This document shows, piece by piece, positions 34,072 through 44,530 of a DNA stretch of 64,000 nucleotides (position 1 is the first letter of the stretch; every line of letters begins with the position of its first letter). The notes under the pieces were generated by a model. That model was not told the origin of the DNA. It did not search any database and saw only the letters and a program-made list of their open reading frames with translations. The DNA is from Cytophagales bacterium (GTDB taxonomy: Bacteria; Bacteroidota; Bacteroidia; Cytophagales; Spirosomataceae), in assembly GCA_024742395.1 (NCBI GenBank), contig JANSYO010000016.1:21266-85265 (forward strand). The letters are read 5' to 3'. A program made the position numbers and the translations under genes.

Positions 34072-34818
34072 ATGAAAAAAGTACTTGATTTCATTCTTAG
34101 CTGTGTGTTTTTACTGTATTTCGGCATCGTATTAGTGATATTTCACGGAATTCAATGGCTATGTTTTAATCTTTTTGGGGTAGAAGCCCATCAAAAATCA
34201 GTCAATGCTCTCAATTTATTCCTTGTTCTTGGATGGTATTTGACCGGTAGCACCGTCAAAGTAAAAAAGAAGTATGAATTGCCCGTTGGCAAACCCATTA
34301 TTTTTATTGCCAATCATCAAAGTATGTTTGACATTCCCGGAATTATCTGGTTCTGGAGGAAACATACACCACTCTTTGTTTCAAAAAAAGAGCTTGCAAA
34401 AGGAATTCCCAGTATTTCATATAACCTGAGGGTGGGTAGAGCTGCACTTATTGACAGAAAGGACGGCAAACAAGCGGTCATTGAGATTGCCAAACTCGGT
34501 AAATTGATATGTGAAGAAAATTTAGCTGCCACCATCTTTCCGGAAGGCACACGTTCAAGAACCGGGGAATTAAAAGAATTTCAAGTAGGTGGTGTAGCGG
34601 CTCTTTTAAAACGATGCCCAAATGCCCTGGTGATTCCTATTGCCATAGAAAACACGCAGAAGTTTAATCCGAAAGGAATTTTCCCGCTTACCTCCTTTAC
34701 TAAAATGCGTTTTACTTCATTAGAGCCCATAGAAAGAGAAGGAAAGGATCCTGACCAAATAGTTCAGGCAGCCCGTCAGGCCATCATGCAAGAACAAGAA
34801 ATTAATAGAAATCTATAA
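34072..34818 (+). CDS. plsC: 1-acyl-sn-glycerol-3-phosphate acyltransferase
   Basis: Acylates lysophosphatidic acid to phosphatidic acid in phospholipid synthesis. An N-terminal membrane helix precedes the catalytic motif NHQSMFD (81-87, NHx4D) and the FPEGTRSR motif near residue 155, both complete. At 248 aa it has normal length. It is divergent from the acyl-ACP desaturase gene, from which it is separated by 97 bases, and is followed by aspS after 67 bases that include a separate promoter-like box. Confidence 0.93.
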   Translation: MKKVLDFILSCVFLLYFGIVLVIFHGIQWLCFNLFGVEAHQKSVNALNLFLVLGWYLTGSTVKVKKKYELPVGKPIIFIANHQSMFDIPGIIWFWRKHTPLFVSKKELAKGIPSISYNLRVGRAALIDRKDGKQAVIEIAKLGKLICEENLAATIFPEGTRSRTGELKEFQVGGVAALLKRCPNALVIPIAIENTQKFNPKGIFPLTSFTKMRFTSLEPIEREGKDPDQIVQAARQAIMQEQEINRNL

Positions 34819-34851
34819 ATAGTGAACAAAGGGCATTCAAACCAAATTCAC

Positions 34852-34859
34852 TAATTTTG
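34852..34859 (+). promoter_or_regulatory. Possible aspS -7 promoter element
   Basis: TAATTTTG matches TAnnTTTG exactly, 26 bases upstream of the aspS ATG. No good -33 TTTG is visible, so this is tentative. Confidence 0.35.
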
Positions 34860-34885
34860 CAGTCCATTTTTTATAAAAAGAAAAC

Positions 34886-36631
34886 ATGCTGAGAACACAT
34901 ACTTGTGGCGAACTAAGAATTAATAATGTAGGTGAAAAAGTCAGTCTTTCTGGCTGGGTTCAGAAAAGCCGCGACAAAGGCGGAATGATCTGGGTAGACT
35001 TAAGAGACCGTTACGGCATCACTCAATTAATGGCAGAGGAAGGTGTCAGCCAGCCTGAGATTCTTACAAAAGCTCGTGAACTTGGTAGAGAGTTTGTCAT
35101 AAACATAACCGGTACCGTTAAAGAACGTGAATCAAAAAATGATAAAATACCTACCGGTGAGGTAGAAATACTGATTGAAGAACTTACCGTTCTCAATCCT
35201 GCAAAGCTTCCTCCCTTTTTAATAGAAGATGAAACTGATGGAGGTGATGAACTTAGATTGAAGTATCGTTATCTTGATTTGAGAAGAAATACAGTAAGAG
35301 AAAAATTAAGGTTACGTCATAAGGTTTCTTCTGAAACCCGTAAATTTTTAGATCAGCAAGAGTTTATTGAAGTAGAAACGCCTGTTTTAATTAAATCAAC
35401 TCCTGAAGGTGCAAGAGACTTCGTAGTACCCAGCAGAATGAACCAAGGAGAGTTCTATGCTCTGCCGCAGTCTCCTCAAACATTTAAGCAACTTTTAATG
35501 GTATCAGGCTTTGACCGTTACTATCAGATTGTTAAGTGTTTCAGAGATGAAGACCTTAGAGCTGACCGTCAGCCAGAATTTACTCAAATAGACTGTGAAA
35601 TGTCTTTTGTAGAGCAGGAAGACATCCTGAATATGTTTGAGGGGCTGATTCGTCACCTATTCAAAACAGTCAAAGGGATTGACCTCCAGGAAGTCCCAAG
35701 AATGGACTATGCAGACGCCATGAAATACTATGGCTCTGACAAGCCGGATATTCGTTTTGACATGAAGTTCGTAGAATTAAACGAGCTGGTTCAAAATAAA
35801 GGATTTCAGATTTTCGACGATGCAGAACTTATCGTTGGTATAAATGCCCAGGGTGCTGCACAGTATACCCGTAAAGAAATTGACAAACTGACAGAATGGG
35901 TAAAAAGACCGCAGGTCGGAGCCAAAGGATTGGTTTATATAAAGTACAATGAAGACGGCACATTGAAGTCTTCAGTTGATAAATTCTATTCTGAAGAAGA
36001 TAAACTAGTAATTGCAGAAAAATTTGGTGCAAAACCGGGCGACATGATGCTCATACTTTCAGGTGAGAAGAATGCCGTTCGCAAACAGCTTAATGAGCTT
36101 CGTTTAGAGATGGGCTCCAGATTAGGTCTTAGAAACGCTGACGACTATAAAGTTCTTTGGGTGCTTGATTTCCCTCTTTTAGAATTTGATGAAGAAAGCA
36201 ATAGATGGCATGCCATGCACCATCCTTTTACCAGCCCTAAGCCAGAGGATATTAATTTACTTTCTACTTCGCCTGGCGAAGTAAGAGCCAATGCCTACGA
36301 TATGGTAATCAACGGCACCGAGGTAGGTGGTGGATCTGTCCGAATTTTCCAGAAACCACTTCAACAAAGGATGTTTGATCTTCTTGGCTTTACACCTGAA
36401 GAAGCAGAAGCTCAATTTGGTTTCTTAATGAGTGCTTTCGAATATGGTGCTCCACCACATGCCGGAATAGCCTTTGGGTTTGACAGATTATGCTCTCTCT
36501 TCGGTGGTTCTGACAGCATAAGAGATTATATAGCATTCCCTAAAAATAATAGCGGCAGAGATGTGATGATTGACTCACCTGCCCCTATCTCCGAGGAACA
36601 ATTGAAAGAGTTGGGAATTGAAACCAAATAA
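34886..36631 (+). CDS. aspS: Aspartyl-tRNA synthetase
   Basis: A class II synthetase that charges tRNA-Asp. The N-terminal OB fold ([36 protein letters not shown]) binds the anticodon; motif 2 is [17 protein letters not shown], with a GAD insertion domain between (bacterial type), and motif 3 is GIAFGFDRL near the C-terminus. The 581 aa fit bacterial AspRS. A strong terminator follows the stop codon. Confidence 0.97.
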   Translation: MLRTHTCGELRINNVGEKVSLSGWVQKSRDKGGMIWVDLRDRYGITQLMAEEGVSQPEILTKARELGREFVINITGTVKERESKNDKIPTGEVEILIEELTVLNPAKLPPFLIEDETDGGDELRLKYRYLDLRRNTVREKLRLRHKVSSETRKFLDQQEFIEVETPVLIKSTPEGARDFVVPSRMNQGEFYALPQSPQTFKQLLMVSGFDRYYQIVKCFRDEDLRADRQPEFTQIDCEMSFVEQEDILNMFEGLIRHLFKTVKGIDLQEVPRMDYADAMKYYGSDKPDIRFDMKFVELNELVQNKGFQIFDDAELIVGINAQGAAQYTRKEIDKLTEWVKRPQVGAKGLVYIKYNEDGTLKSSVDKFYSEEDKLVIAEKFGAKPGDMMLILSGEKNAVRKQLNELRLEMGSRLGLRNADDYKVLWVLDFPLLEFDEESNRWHAMHHPFTSPKPEDINLLSTSPGEVRANAYDMVINGTEVGGGSVRIFQKPLQQRMFDLLGFTPEEAEAQFGFLMSAFEYGAPPHAGIAFGFDRLCSLFGGSDSIRDYIAFPKNNSGRDVMIDSPAPISEEQLKELGIETK

Positions 36632-36636
36632 ATAAA

Positions 36637-36664
36637 AAGGCTGATCTAAGGATCAGCCTTTTTT
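36637..36664 (+). terminator. Rho-independent terminator of aspS
   Basis: A 10-bp stem AAGGCTGATC (36637-36646) with GATCAGCCTT (36651-36660) and a TAAG loop, followed by TTTT. It also lies at the 3' end of the convergent epimerase gene and may serve both. Confidence 0.85.
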
Positions 36665-36670
36665 CTTGCC

Positions 36671-37741
36671 TTAGCTCAAGATGGGTTTAAGGTCCTCTTC
36701 GTTCTCTTTAAGCCACTCTGTTATTTCTTCAACGATAGTCCTAATAGATATTTCCGGTTTCCAACCTGTTTTGGCGGTTACCTTTGTGTTATCAGTAACA
36801 TACAGTTTAATATCAGCCGGTCTGTTTTCTAATTCCTTGTCTATAGGAATTGTTTTTCCTGTTACCTCCTGACAAATCTTTGTTAGTTCCTGTAAGGAAG
36901 TACTTACTTCTACGCCTCCTCCTACATTGTATGTATCACCATTGACTTCATCAATATTATGTAGCTGCCAGTCTATCAATCTGTATAAATCTTTGACATG
37001 AAGCATATCACGCGTCTGCTTTCCACTCCCCCCGTAACCAATGAAGGAAAGTTTCTTCTCGAAATAATGCTTTGCAATCCAAAGAACCATGACACCTTGG
37101 TCAACTTTCCCCATTTGCCATGGGCCTGTTAAGACCCCACATCTGTTTACCAGGGTTTTTAGGCCGTAGAACTCATTGTACTCCTGAATAATTAATTCTG
37201 AAGCCAGTTTTGTAGTTCCATAGAGTGACCTCGCTCCATTCAAAGGAAAATCTTCAGCGATGCCTTTAGATGAAACACCTGGCAGCTCTTGACTATCTGA
37301 CAGAGTAAATCGGGTATCCTGCTCTTCAAAGTTTAATGTCTCTATGTTCTTGATTGGATAGATTCTACTGGTAGAAAGGAAAATGAATGCGGCATTGGAT
37401 CTTACCGCATAATTAAGGCAATTAACCGTACCAAAAAGATTGGTATTCATCAGGTAATCTGGTGTACCACCATTAAGACCCGCAAGTACCGAAGGTTCTG
37501 CTGAAGCTTCAATGACAAAATCTACATCTGGTAAAGCATCAAAATCCTCTTTATTTCTGATATCACCATGCACATAGCTTATCCCTACTTTGGTTAATCT
37601 TGATACATTTAACTCTGATCCTTTTCTTTTGAGATTGTCGAGGCAAATAATCTCGTAATTTGGATAATTAGCCTTCAATTCTAATGCAAGAGAGGAGCCC
37701 ACAAAGCCAGCTCCTCCTGTAATTAATATTTTCTTAGACAT
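36671..37741 (-). CDS. NAD-dependent sugar-nucleotide epimerase/dehydratase (SDR family)
   Basis: An extended-SDR enzyme of about 356 aa. The Rossmann NAD motif GGAGFVG is at the N-terminus, followed by the acidic DN-L loop, and the catalytic pair YGTTK lies in SLYGTTKLASEL. It resembles CDP-paratose 2-epimerase and GDP/UDP-sugar epimerases, probably making an activated sugar for surface glycans; the substrate is not determinable. The start at 37741 puts the nucleotide-binding motif right at the N-terminus; the frame is open to 37804, which would add an unlikely 21-residue extension. No other glycan synthesis genes are adjacent. Confidence 0.85.
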   Translation of the reverse strand: MSKKILITGGAGFVGSSLALELKANYPNYEIICLDNLKRKGSELNVSRLTKVGISYVHGDIRNKEDFDALPDVDFVIEASAEPSVLAGLNGGTPDYLMNTNLFGTVNCLNYAVRSNAAFIFLSTSRIYPIKNIETLNFEEQDTRFTLSDSQELPGVSSKGIAEDFPLNGARSLYGTTKLASELIIQEYNEFYGLKTLVNRCGVLTGPWQMGKVDQGVMVLWIAKHYFEKKLSFIGYGGSGKQTRDMLHVKDLYRLIDWQLHNIDEVNGDTYNVGGGVEVSTSLQELTKICQEVTGKTIPIDKELENRPADIKLYVTDNTKVTAKTGWKPEISIRTIVEEITEWLKENEEDLKPILS

Positions 37742-37832
37742 AGTTTCGTCTGCTGTCGAATTTGTTTGTTGTATTAGCTCAAAATTAGAAAACCAAATGC
37801 TCAAAAACTATTCAGTAGAATAAAAGCTCCTT

Positions 37833-39776
37833 TTATTCCCAGGGAATTTCTTTGAGGTTTACGTTCTCTACCGGGTTAATTACCAATGGCACATACTCAA
37901 TTTTCACTGCCGAAGAGTCTAAGCCAAACCACTTTTCTTCAGGCATGGTAAATTGCTTTATAAAGAAATAAGTCTTCATTACTACGTTTTCCCAGAAAGA
38001 CAGTTCATTGTCATATGACAGAAATTTCTTCAAAACTACAAACCTGAAGTCGCCAATAACATTGTGTTTATTTAAGGATTCATATCGGCTTCTGATATCC
38101 ACTTGGGCATTCTTCACCATTTCTTCAAGAACATGCCTGAAATAAAGGTGAATTTTATGTGGCACTCTAAAACCAAGCCTGAAGGTAACTTTATATACAT
38201 CATCCTGGGCACACTGTTTTACTTTGTATTCAAGCGTATTGGGTTCATCTGTAGTATCTACGTGTAAAAACCAATACACATCAGCTCGTTTTGGTCTTTT
38301 CTGAAAAATTGAATAAATAATTTTAGATTCAATTTCTGACTCTCTGGAAGCATTACTCATAAAGATCAAATGCGTGGTGTATTTAGGCCCCGTTATATCT
38401 TTTGAAAGCTCTTTTAGAGATTCAAGATACTTATCAAGTTTGTCATATTCTGTGAGTCTGTGCTTAATATCTGAGGCTTTCAGCCAAATATACATTACCA
38501 CTCCCAGCAGCCCACTGATAAGAATTGAGACCCACCCTCCATGCGGGAATTTCTCCAGATTAGCAAAAAGGAAGGCGAACTCAATGAGCAGAAAAGTAAA
38601 CAGGAACACAAAGACATACCGCTTTCTGCTTCGATGCACAAAGAGGAAATAACTCATCAGAATGGTATCCATCAGCATTGTGATAGTTATGGCCAACCCA
38701 TAGGCGGCTTCCATATTCTCTGACCTTTTAAAGTACAAGACTACCGCAAGACAACCTAAATAGAGTAGAATATTGATACTTGGAATGTACAACTGCCCCT
38801 GCTCGTTAGATGGGTAATGAATCCTGACTTTAGGCCAAAAGTTTAATCGAATTGCCGCAGAAATCAAACTAAAGGAACCACTGATCATTGCCTGACTTGC
38901 TATGATCGTTGCCATCGTAGCAATGGCAATTCCCGGCAAAATAAACCACTCTGGCATTAATTGAAAAAATGGCTTTTTATCTCCTAAAATCTGCCCCTCA
39001 TGCTGCATTAGCCATGCTGCCTGACCAAAGTAGTTAAGCAGTAAACAGATCTTTACGTAAATCCAGCTTATTCTAATGTTTCCTCTGCCACAATGTCCTA
39101 AATCAGAATATAAGGCCTCAGCACCTGTAGTACATAAAAATACCGCTCCCAAGAGATAGAAACCTTTTGGGTAATTGGCTAATAAATTGTAGGCATAATA
39201 TGGATTTATCGCTTTCAATACGATCGGAAACTGACCTATGGCAATGACACCCAAAACTGCCAACATTGTAAACCAAACTGCCATAATTGGCCCAAAGGCA
39301 TATCCTACTTCATTGTTTCCAAAGATTTGAATAATAAAAAGGACCGTTAAAATGGCAATGACAATTGGAATCGTCTGGATTTCAGGATAAAGAATCTCCA
39401 AACCTTCAATAGCGGAGGAAACTGATATGGGAGGGGCTATGATTCCATCTGCCAATAAGGCGGCCCCACCAATCATTGTAGGAACTGTGAGCCATTTTGC
39501 ATGTCTTCGAACTAAGGCAAAAAGTGCAAGGGTGCCACCTTCTCCATTATTATCGGCACGTAGAATTAATACTACATACTTAATGGTAGTGATTAATGTT
39601 AATGTCCAGAAAACGCAGGAAACACCCCCGAGTACCAAATCCTCGGTAATTGGGTTTTGACCCACTATCGCCTTCATTACATAGAGCGGCGAGGTACCTA
39701 TGTCACCATAAATAATCCCCATGGCTACCAAAAGGCCCGCTCCGGTTATTTTATCTAAACTGCTTTGTTGCTTCAT
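37833..39776 (-). CDS. kup: KUP system potassium uptake transporter
   Basis: A 647-aa K+/H+ symporter of the KUP/HAK/KT family. The family opening is seen (GIIYGDIGTSPLYVMKAIVG), then DNNGEGGTLALFAL, the GAEALYSDLGHCG motif, about twelve membrane helices, and a ~190-aa cytoplasmic C-terminal domain. It would supply K+ constitutively. It is a single gene, diverging from the enoyl-CoA hydratase gene with 168 bases between. Confidence 0.95.
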   Translation of the reverse strand: MKQQSSLDKITGAGLLVAMGIIYGDIGTSPLYVMKAIVGQNPITEDLVLGGVSCVFWTLTLITTIKYVVLILRADNNGEGGTLALFALVRRHAKWLTVPTMIGGAALLADGIIAPPISVSSAIEGLEILYPEIQTIPIVIAILTVLFIIQIFGNNEVGYAFGPIMAVWFTMLAVLGVIAIGQFPIVLKAINPYYAYNLLANYPKGFYLLGAVFLCTTGAEALYSDLGHCGRGNIRISWIYVKICLLLNYFGQAAWLMQHEGQILGDKKPFFQLMPEWFILPGIAIATMATIIASQAMISGSFSLISAAIRLNFWPKVRIHYPSNEQGQLYIPSINILLYLGCLAVVLYFKRSENMEAAYGLAITITMLMDTILMSYFLFVHRSRKRYVFVFLFTFLLIEFAFLFANLEKFPHGGWVSILISGLLGVVMYIWLKASDIKHRLTEYDKLDKYLESLKELSKDITGPKYTTHLIFMSNASRESEIESKIIYSIFQKRPKRADVYWFLHVDTTDEPNTLEYKVKQCAQDDVYKVTFRLGFRVPHKIHLYFRHVLEEMVKNAQVDIRSRYESLNKHNVIGDFRFVVLKKFLSYDNELSFWENVVMKTYFFIKQFTMPEEKWFGLDSSAVKIEYVPLVINPVENVNLKEIPWE

Positions 39777-39944
39777 TGAGAGAGCACTTCCTTACTGATA
39801 GCGATATAAAAAAATTCAAAACCGGATCAAATTTCTTAAAAAATGTTAGAATCACTAATTGAAAACAAGAAATCTCCTATATAAACTTTGAGAAATGGTA
39901 TTCAAGGATTTTTCCTAATTTGCCAATACAATTACACCTAACGA

Positions 39945-40730
39945 ATGGAATATAAAAACATCATCTTCGAAACAAACCAAAACCTTGCCATAGTAACTTT
40001 GAACAGACCGCAAGTATTTAATGCCTTAAGTGGCGATTTATTGAAAGAATTAAGCCACGCCTTCCAAAAAATTACTGGTGATGAAAGTATTAGAGCTGTG
40101 GTTCTTACATCTACAGGAAACCAATCTTTCTCATCTGGAGCTGATTTAAAAGAAGGAGTGGTGAATGCCGGAAGGCCCTTGGGTGAAGTATTGAAAGAGA
40201 ATTATGAACCTGTTATTCTAGGAATCAGGAACTGCCCCAAACCTGTAATTTGCAAGTTGAATGGAATAGCCGCCGGAGCAGGCATGTCTTTAGCTCTGGC
40301 TTGCGATATGATCATTGCCGATGAGAACACCTATATGACTGAGCTTTTTGTAGGAATAGGATTAATGCCCGATGCTGGTTCTATGTTTTTTCTGCCAAGA
40401 ATAGTAGGAATGCAAAAAGCTTTTGAAATTTTCAGTACGGGTCGAAAAATATACATGCCAGAAGCCTTAGAGCTGGGATTAGTTCTAAAAACAGCACCTT
40501 CAGAAAAACTGGACGATACGGTAAAAGAGCTGATGGATTACTACACACACGCACCCACAAAGGCTATTGGCGAAATGAAACGAGCCTTAAACAGCAGTGT
40601 CAATTCATCCCTGGAAGAAGTATTAAAATTAGAGGCTGAAGGACAAACAAGATGTGGCATGACCAATGACTTTGGCGAGGGTGTCATGTCTTTTATGCAA
40701 AAACGTAAACCCGCCTTCAAAGGAAACTAG
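39945..40730 (+). CDS. Enoyl-CoA hydratase/isomerase family protein (PaaG-like)
   Basis: A 261-aa crotonase-fold protein. Oxyanion-hole stretches are SSGADLKEG and NGIAAGAGMSLALACD, and a GLMPDAGSMFFLPR segment carries the Asp typical of PaaG-type isomerases in place of the usual hydratase Glu. Likely substrates are acyl-CoA esters in fatty-acid or phenylacetate breakdown, but no paa genes are nearby, so the name is tentative. Its TAG stop shares a CTAG palindrome with the stop of the convergent acyltransferase-like gene. Confidence 0.88.
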   Translation: MEYKNIIFETNQNLAIVTLNRPQVFNALSGDLLKELSHAFQKITGDESIRAVVLTSTGNQSFSSGADLKEGVVNAGRPLGEVLKENYEPVILGIRNCPKPVICKLNGIAAGAGMSLALACDMIIADENTYMTELFVGIGLMPDAGSMFFLPRIVGMQKAFEIFSTGRKIYMPEALELGLVLKTAPSEKLDDTVKELMDYYTHAPTKAIGEMKRALNSSVNSSLEEVLKLEAEGQTRCGMTNDFGEGVMSFMQKRKPAFKGN

Positions 40731-41512
40731 AATTCAAACATTTCAGGGTGCTTCACTGCTTTTTTGTAAAACTTAAATAAAATACCGGCATGTGAAGCAT
40801 CTACAACTCTGTGATCAAGAGCTGCTGCCAGAGTGATAACCGTCCTGATTTTGACTTCATCTTTGATGACTAAGGGTGTTTTCTTAACTCCACCCATGAT
40901 TAGGACAAAAGAAATATTTGCAGCAGGAAACAAAGCCGGGTAACCATTGTCTAATCCCAGACTTCCGATATTGGAGACTATATAAGAGCCAAAATTATTG
41001 GCCGAAAGACCTCCAACTGAAACACCCCAATCGACCAAAAGTTTTTTGATAATCCAATAAGCCAAACCTCTAAAAGGCCAAGGGATAGCCGCTAACCTAT
41101 CTTTCATTTGCATAGTACTGTTTTCAGTACCTTTTCTAGCCTCAATAATTTTAGCCTGAAGTTTATCTACGATAGTAAAGTAATTCAGTTTATCTGCATC
41201 TTCTACCTTTACAGAACCCATCTCATTTTCTCGCAATAACACACTAACTGTGGCATTTATTTGCTTATGAGACCGCACATTTCCTCTGATTATGTAAGTA
41301 TTGAGTTCAGGCAACTTTTCTTTTATAGCCCTGGCTGTAACCAAAGTAAAGAAATGTGTTAATGTGATTTTTAAGCCTTCTTTCCTCTTTTTAGATATAT
41401 ATTCCTGTAGTTCAGTAATATCCAATTCTACAGACCCAAGAATTTTAGAGTCATCGGGTTTTCTGTACAGAGTGCTGGCTGTTTTTCGCCAGGCATTGTT
41501 AAGGTCTTTCAT
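40727..41512 (-). CDS. Stand-alone 2-oxoacid dehydrogenase E2 catalytic-domain protein
   Basis: A 261-aa protein that resembles only the C-terminal acyltransferase domain of E2 proteins (chloramphenicol-acetyltransferase fold). The active-site HxxxD is present as HRVVDAS (His234, Asp238), though the usual Gly after Asp is Ala. There is no lipoyl domain, hinge or E1/E3-binding domain, and none of the partner genes is adjacent, so it cannot be an ordinary E2 subunit. Similar short proteins are found in Bacteroidota; the acyl acceptor is unknown. It converges with the enoyl-CoA hydratase gene, overlapping by 4 bases. Confidence 0.82.
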   Translation of the reverse strand: MKDLNNAWRKTASTLYRKPDDSKILGSVELDITELQEYISKKRKEGLKITLTHFFTLVTARAIKEKLPELNTYIIRGNVRSHKQINATVSVLLRENEMGSVKVEDADKLNYFTIVDKLQAKIIEARKGTENSTMQMKDRLAAIPWPFRGLAYWIIKKLLVDWGVSVGGLSANNFGSYIVSNIGSLGLDNGYPALFPAANISFVLIMGGVKKTPLVIKDEVKIRTVITLAAALDHRVVDASHAGILFKFYKKAVKHPEMFEF

Positions 41513-41765
41513 TCTGCGAAATTAATTGAAATCCTCAAAACTCAGTTTATTCAATTTAACCGTTCCATACTGTCATAAGTGCCGTATATTTTTACATAAG
41601 CTATTGACTGTTAGACTTTTTGTCATGCAAACACGTTGCAACAAGATTAAAATCGGTCAATATTTCCGAAACAAAGGTGTAGCATTCTTTTTGATCAATA
41701 AGTACTGTAATCGGCTATAAAGCCAAAGCACAATTAGACATATTACTTATAAAACGATATAGACT

Positions 41766-44396
41766 ATGAACTTAAATCAATATACCATGAAAGCCCAGGA
41801 GGTCATACAGCAAGCTGTTCAGATAGCTCAGGGTAATCAACAACAATCAGTAGAAACAGGACATTTACTGAAAGCACTACTGGAAACTGACCCAAACACC
41901 TCTTCATTCTTACTGAATAAACTTGGTGTTTCTGAAGTGCTTCTAAATCAAAAATTAGAAGCTATTGTAGAAGGATACCCAAAAGTTAGCGGTAGCGGAC
42001 AACCGTATTTGGGAAATTCGCTTTCTACCCTATTGTCTTCAGCTCAGAATAAAATCAAGAAAACTGAAGATGAATTTGTGAGTGTAGAGATGCTCTATGC
42101 TGCTCTGGCAGGAGGGAATGACCCGGTAGCAAAAATGCTCAAGGAACTAGGTTTTAGCGAGAAGGAAGTAGAAAAAGCAATTGTAGAATTAAGAGGAAAA
42201 AATAATCCAGTGAAAGATCAAAACGCAGAAAATAAATATCAGGCTCTATCTAGGTACAGTATAAATCTGAACGAACAAGCCAAGAAAGGGAAAATAGACC
42301 CGGTAATAGGCCGTGACGAAGAAATTAGAAGGGTATTACAGATACTCTCGAGACGTACTAAAAACAATCCCATTTTACTCGGTGAACCTGGTGTAGGGAA
42401 AACAGCTATTGTTGAGGGGCTAGCCCAAAGGATAGTGCAGGGTGATGTACCAGAAAATCTAAAATCCAAGACTTTGGTGTCTTTAGACATGGGATTACTG
42501 GTGGCAGGAGCCAAATATAAAGGAGAGTTTGAAGAACGTCTGAAAGCAGTAATCAAAGAGGTAACAGACTCTGACGGAGAACTTGTACTTTTCATTGATG
42601 AGATACATACCTTAATAGGAGCAGGTGGTGGAGAAGGTGCCATGGATGCCGCCAACTTATTAAAACCGGCTTTGGCTAGAGGTGAGCTGCATGCCATTGG
42701 AGCCACTACACTCAAGGAGTATCAAAAGTACATTGAAAAAGACAAAGCTTTAGAGCGTAGGTTCCAGGCGGTGATAGTGGATGAACCTTCAGTAACAGAT
42801 GCTATCTCTATTTTGAGAGGAATTAAAGAGAAATACGAAGTTCATCATGGAGTACGAATTCAGGATGACGCCGTAATCTCTGCTGTGGAGCTTTCGAGCA
42901 GATACATTTCAGACCGTTTTCTTCCTGATAAGGCCATTGACCTTATGGATGAAGCAGCTTCCAAATTAAGATTGGAAATGGACTCAATGCCTGAAGAAAT
43001 GGATGAGCTTCGCAGAAGAATTATGCAATTAGAAATTGAGCGTGAAGCAATCAGAAGAGAAAAAGACAAAGAAAAAGAAACAGCACTTACCAAGGAACTC
43101 GCAGAACTCAATGAAAAATTCAACGCATTCAAAGCTCAATGGGAAAACGAAAAAGGTAAAGTAGACGAAAGCAGAACACTGAAAGAGAAGATAGACCATT
43201 TGAAATTTGAAGCGGAGCAAGCAGAGAGAAGTGGTGATTTCGGAAAAGTTGCGGAAATCAGGTATGGTAAATTGCCCGAGGCTGAAGCAAGATTAAAAGA
43301 GCTTTCTGCTAAATCTGAAGAAACTGCTAACGATGAGCAACAGCTCATTAACGAAGAAGTAACTGCCGAAGACATAGCAGAAGTAGTAGCAAAGTGGACA
43401 GGCATACCCGTTTCTAAAATGCTTCAAAGTGAGCGTGAGAAACTCTTGACGTTAGAAGAGGAATTGAAGAAAAGAGTGGCGGGTCAGGAAGAGGCCATTG
43501 AACTTGTGGCTGATGCCGTAAGGAGATCAAGAGCCGGAATGCAAGACCCTAAAAAACCGATTGGCAGTTTCCTTTTCTTAGGTACTACCGGGGTAGGTAA
43601 GACTGAATTGGCAAAAACATTAGCCAATTACCTCTTCAATGATGACACTGCCATGGTAAGAATAGATATGTCAGAATATCAGGAGAGACATGCAGTAAGC
43701 AGGCTTGTAGGAGCTCCTCCGGGATACGTTGGGTACGATGAAGGTGGTCAGCTAACAGAGGCCGTACGAAGAAAGCCTTACTCTGTAATTTTGCTGGATG
43801 AAATAGAAAAAGCTCACCCTGATGTATGGAATGTGCTCTTGCAAGTATTGGATGATGGTAGACTTACCGATAACAAAGGTCGGGTGGCTAATTTTAAAAA
43901 TACCATCATTATCATGACTTCAAATATTGGGTCGCATCTGATTCAGGAAAAATATTTAGAGTCAAAAGGTGACGAAAATGCATGGCATACGTATTATAAA
44001 GAGGAGGCCAAAGAAGGAGTGATGGAAATCTTAAAAACTTCTGTCAGACCAGAGTTTCTAAACAGAATCGATGAGATTGTTCTTTTTGATCCGCTAAGCA
44101 AGTCCAATATTCGTCAGATTGTAGAAATACAGTTTGACTCTATTAAGAAGAGATTGCTGGAACAAGGAATTACCATTGAAGCCTCAGCAGAAGTACTGGA
44201 TAAGCTCGGAGAGGAAGGTTTTGACCCTGTATTTGGAGCAAGACCGCTGAAAAGAGTGATTCAAAGAAGAGTTCTTAATGAGCTTTCGAAACAAATACTG
44301 GCAGGAAAAGTGGATAAGGATGCCATCATCATGATGGAAATAAATGCAGAAGGCCAGATAGAATTTGAGAACGTACTTACAGCAGAAGTAATTTAA
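41766..44396 (+). CDS. clpB: ATP-dependent chaperone ClpB
   Basis: An 876-aa Hsp100 disaggregase. It has the Clp_N domain (about 1-145), AAA+ domain 1 with Walker A GEPGVGKT (205-212), the ClpB-specific coiled-coil middle domain (~400-525, Glu/Lys-rich), and AAA+ domain 2 with Walker A GTTGVGKT (606-613), ending in the ClpB C-terminal domain. The middle domain and lack of a ClpP-binding loop distinguish it from ClpA/C. It works with DnaK on aggregates. The 253-base upstream gap contains no obvious heat-shock operator by eye. A strong terminator follows. Confidence 0.97.
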   Translation: MNLNQYTMKAQEVIQQAVQIAQGNQQQSVETGHLLKALLETDPNTSSFLLNKLGVSEVLLNQKLEAIVEGYPKVSGSGQPYLGNSLSTLLSSAQNKIKKTEDEFVSVEMLYAALAGGNDPVAKMLKELGFSEKEVEKAIVELRGKNNPVKDQNAENKYQALSRYSINLNEQAKKGKIDPVIGRDEEIRRVLQILSRRTKNNPILLGEPGVGKTAIVEGLAQRIVQGDVPENLKSKTLVSLDMGLLVAGAKYKGEFEERLKAVIKEVTDSDGELVLFIDEIHTLIGAGGGEGAMDAANLLKPALARGELHAIGATTLKEYQKYIEKDKALERRFQAVIVDEPSVTDAISILRGIKEKYEVHHGVRIQDDAVISAVELSSRYISDRFLPDKAIDLMDEAASKLRLEMDSMPEEMDELRRRIMQLEIEREAIRREKDKEKETALTKELAELNEKFNAFKAQWENEKGKVDESRTLKEKIDHLKFEAEQAERSGDFGKVAEIRYGKLPEAEARLKELSAKSEETANDEQQLINEEVTAEDIAEVVAKWTGIPVSKMLQSEREKLLTLEEELKKRVAGQEEAIELVADAVRRSRAGMQDPKKPIGSFLFLGTTGVGKTELAKTLANYLFNDDTAMVRIDMSEYQERHAVSRLVGAPPGYVGYDEGGQLTEAVRRKPYSVILLDEIEKAHPDVWNVLLQVLDDGRLTDNKGRVANFKNTIIIMTSNIGSHLIQEKYLESKGDENAWHTYYKEEAKEGVMEILKTSVRPEFLNRIDEIVLFDPLSKSNIRQIVEIQFDSIKKRLLEQGITIEASAEVLDKLGEEGFDPVFGARPLKRVIQRRVLNELSKQILAGKVDKDAIIMMEINAEGQIEFENVLTAEVI

Positions 44397-44436
44397 TGAT
44401 TAGTTATTTTTAATAGATAGGGTTGAATAGATGAAA

Positions 44437-44466
44437 GCCGTCGCAGTTTCTGCGGCGGTTTTTTTT
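44437..44466 (+). terminator. Rho-independent terminator of clpB
   Basis: A 10-bp GC-rich stem (44437-44446 with 44450-44459, containing wobble pairs) and a TTT loop, followed by a run of T to 44466. Confidence 0.85.
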
Positions 44467-44530
44467 ATATGCCTTTCCAATTGCTCATTTGGTCAGGCTT
44501 AAGTACTTTTGAGGTCATTTAAAGAGAGAA

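Noticed and set aside
41526..41720. 64-aa open frame upstream of clpB
   Set aside because: It is Cys/Arg/Phe-rich with no recognisable domain or promoter and lies in the clpB leader; more likely non-coding.
42239..43405. Serine-rich antisense open frames inside clpB
   Set aside because: These are long, low-complexity Ser/Leu frames caused by the codon composition of the coding strand; the ClpB frame is complete.
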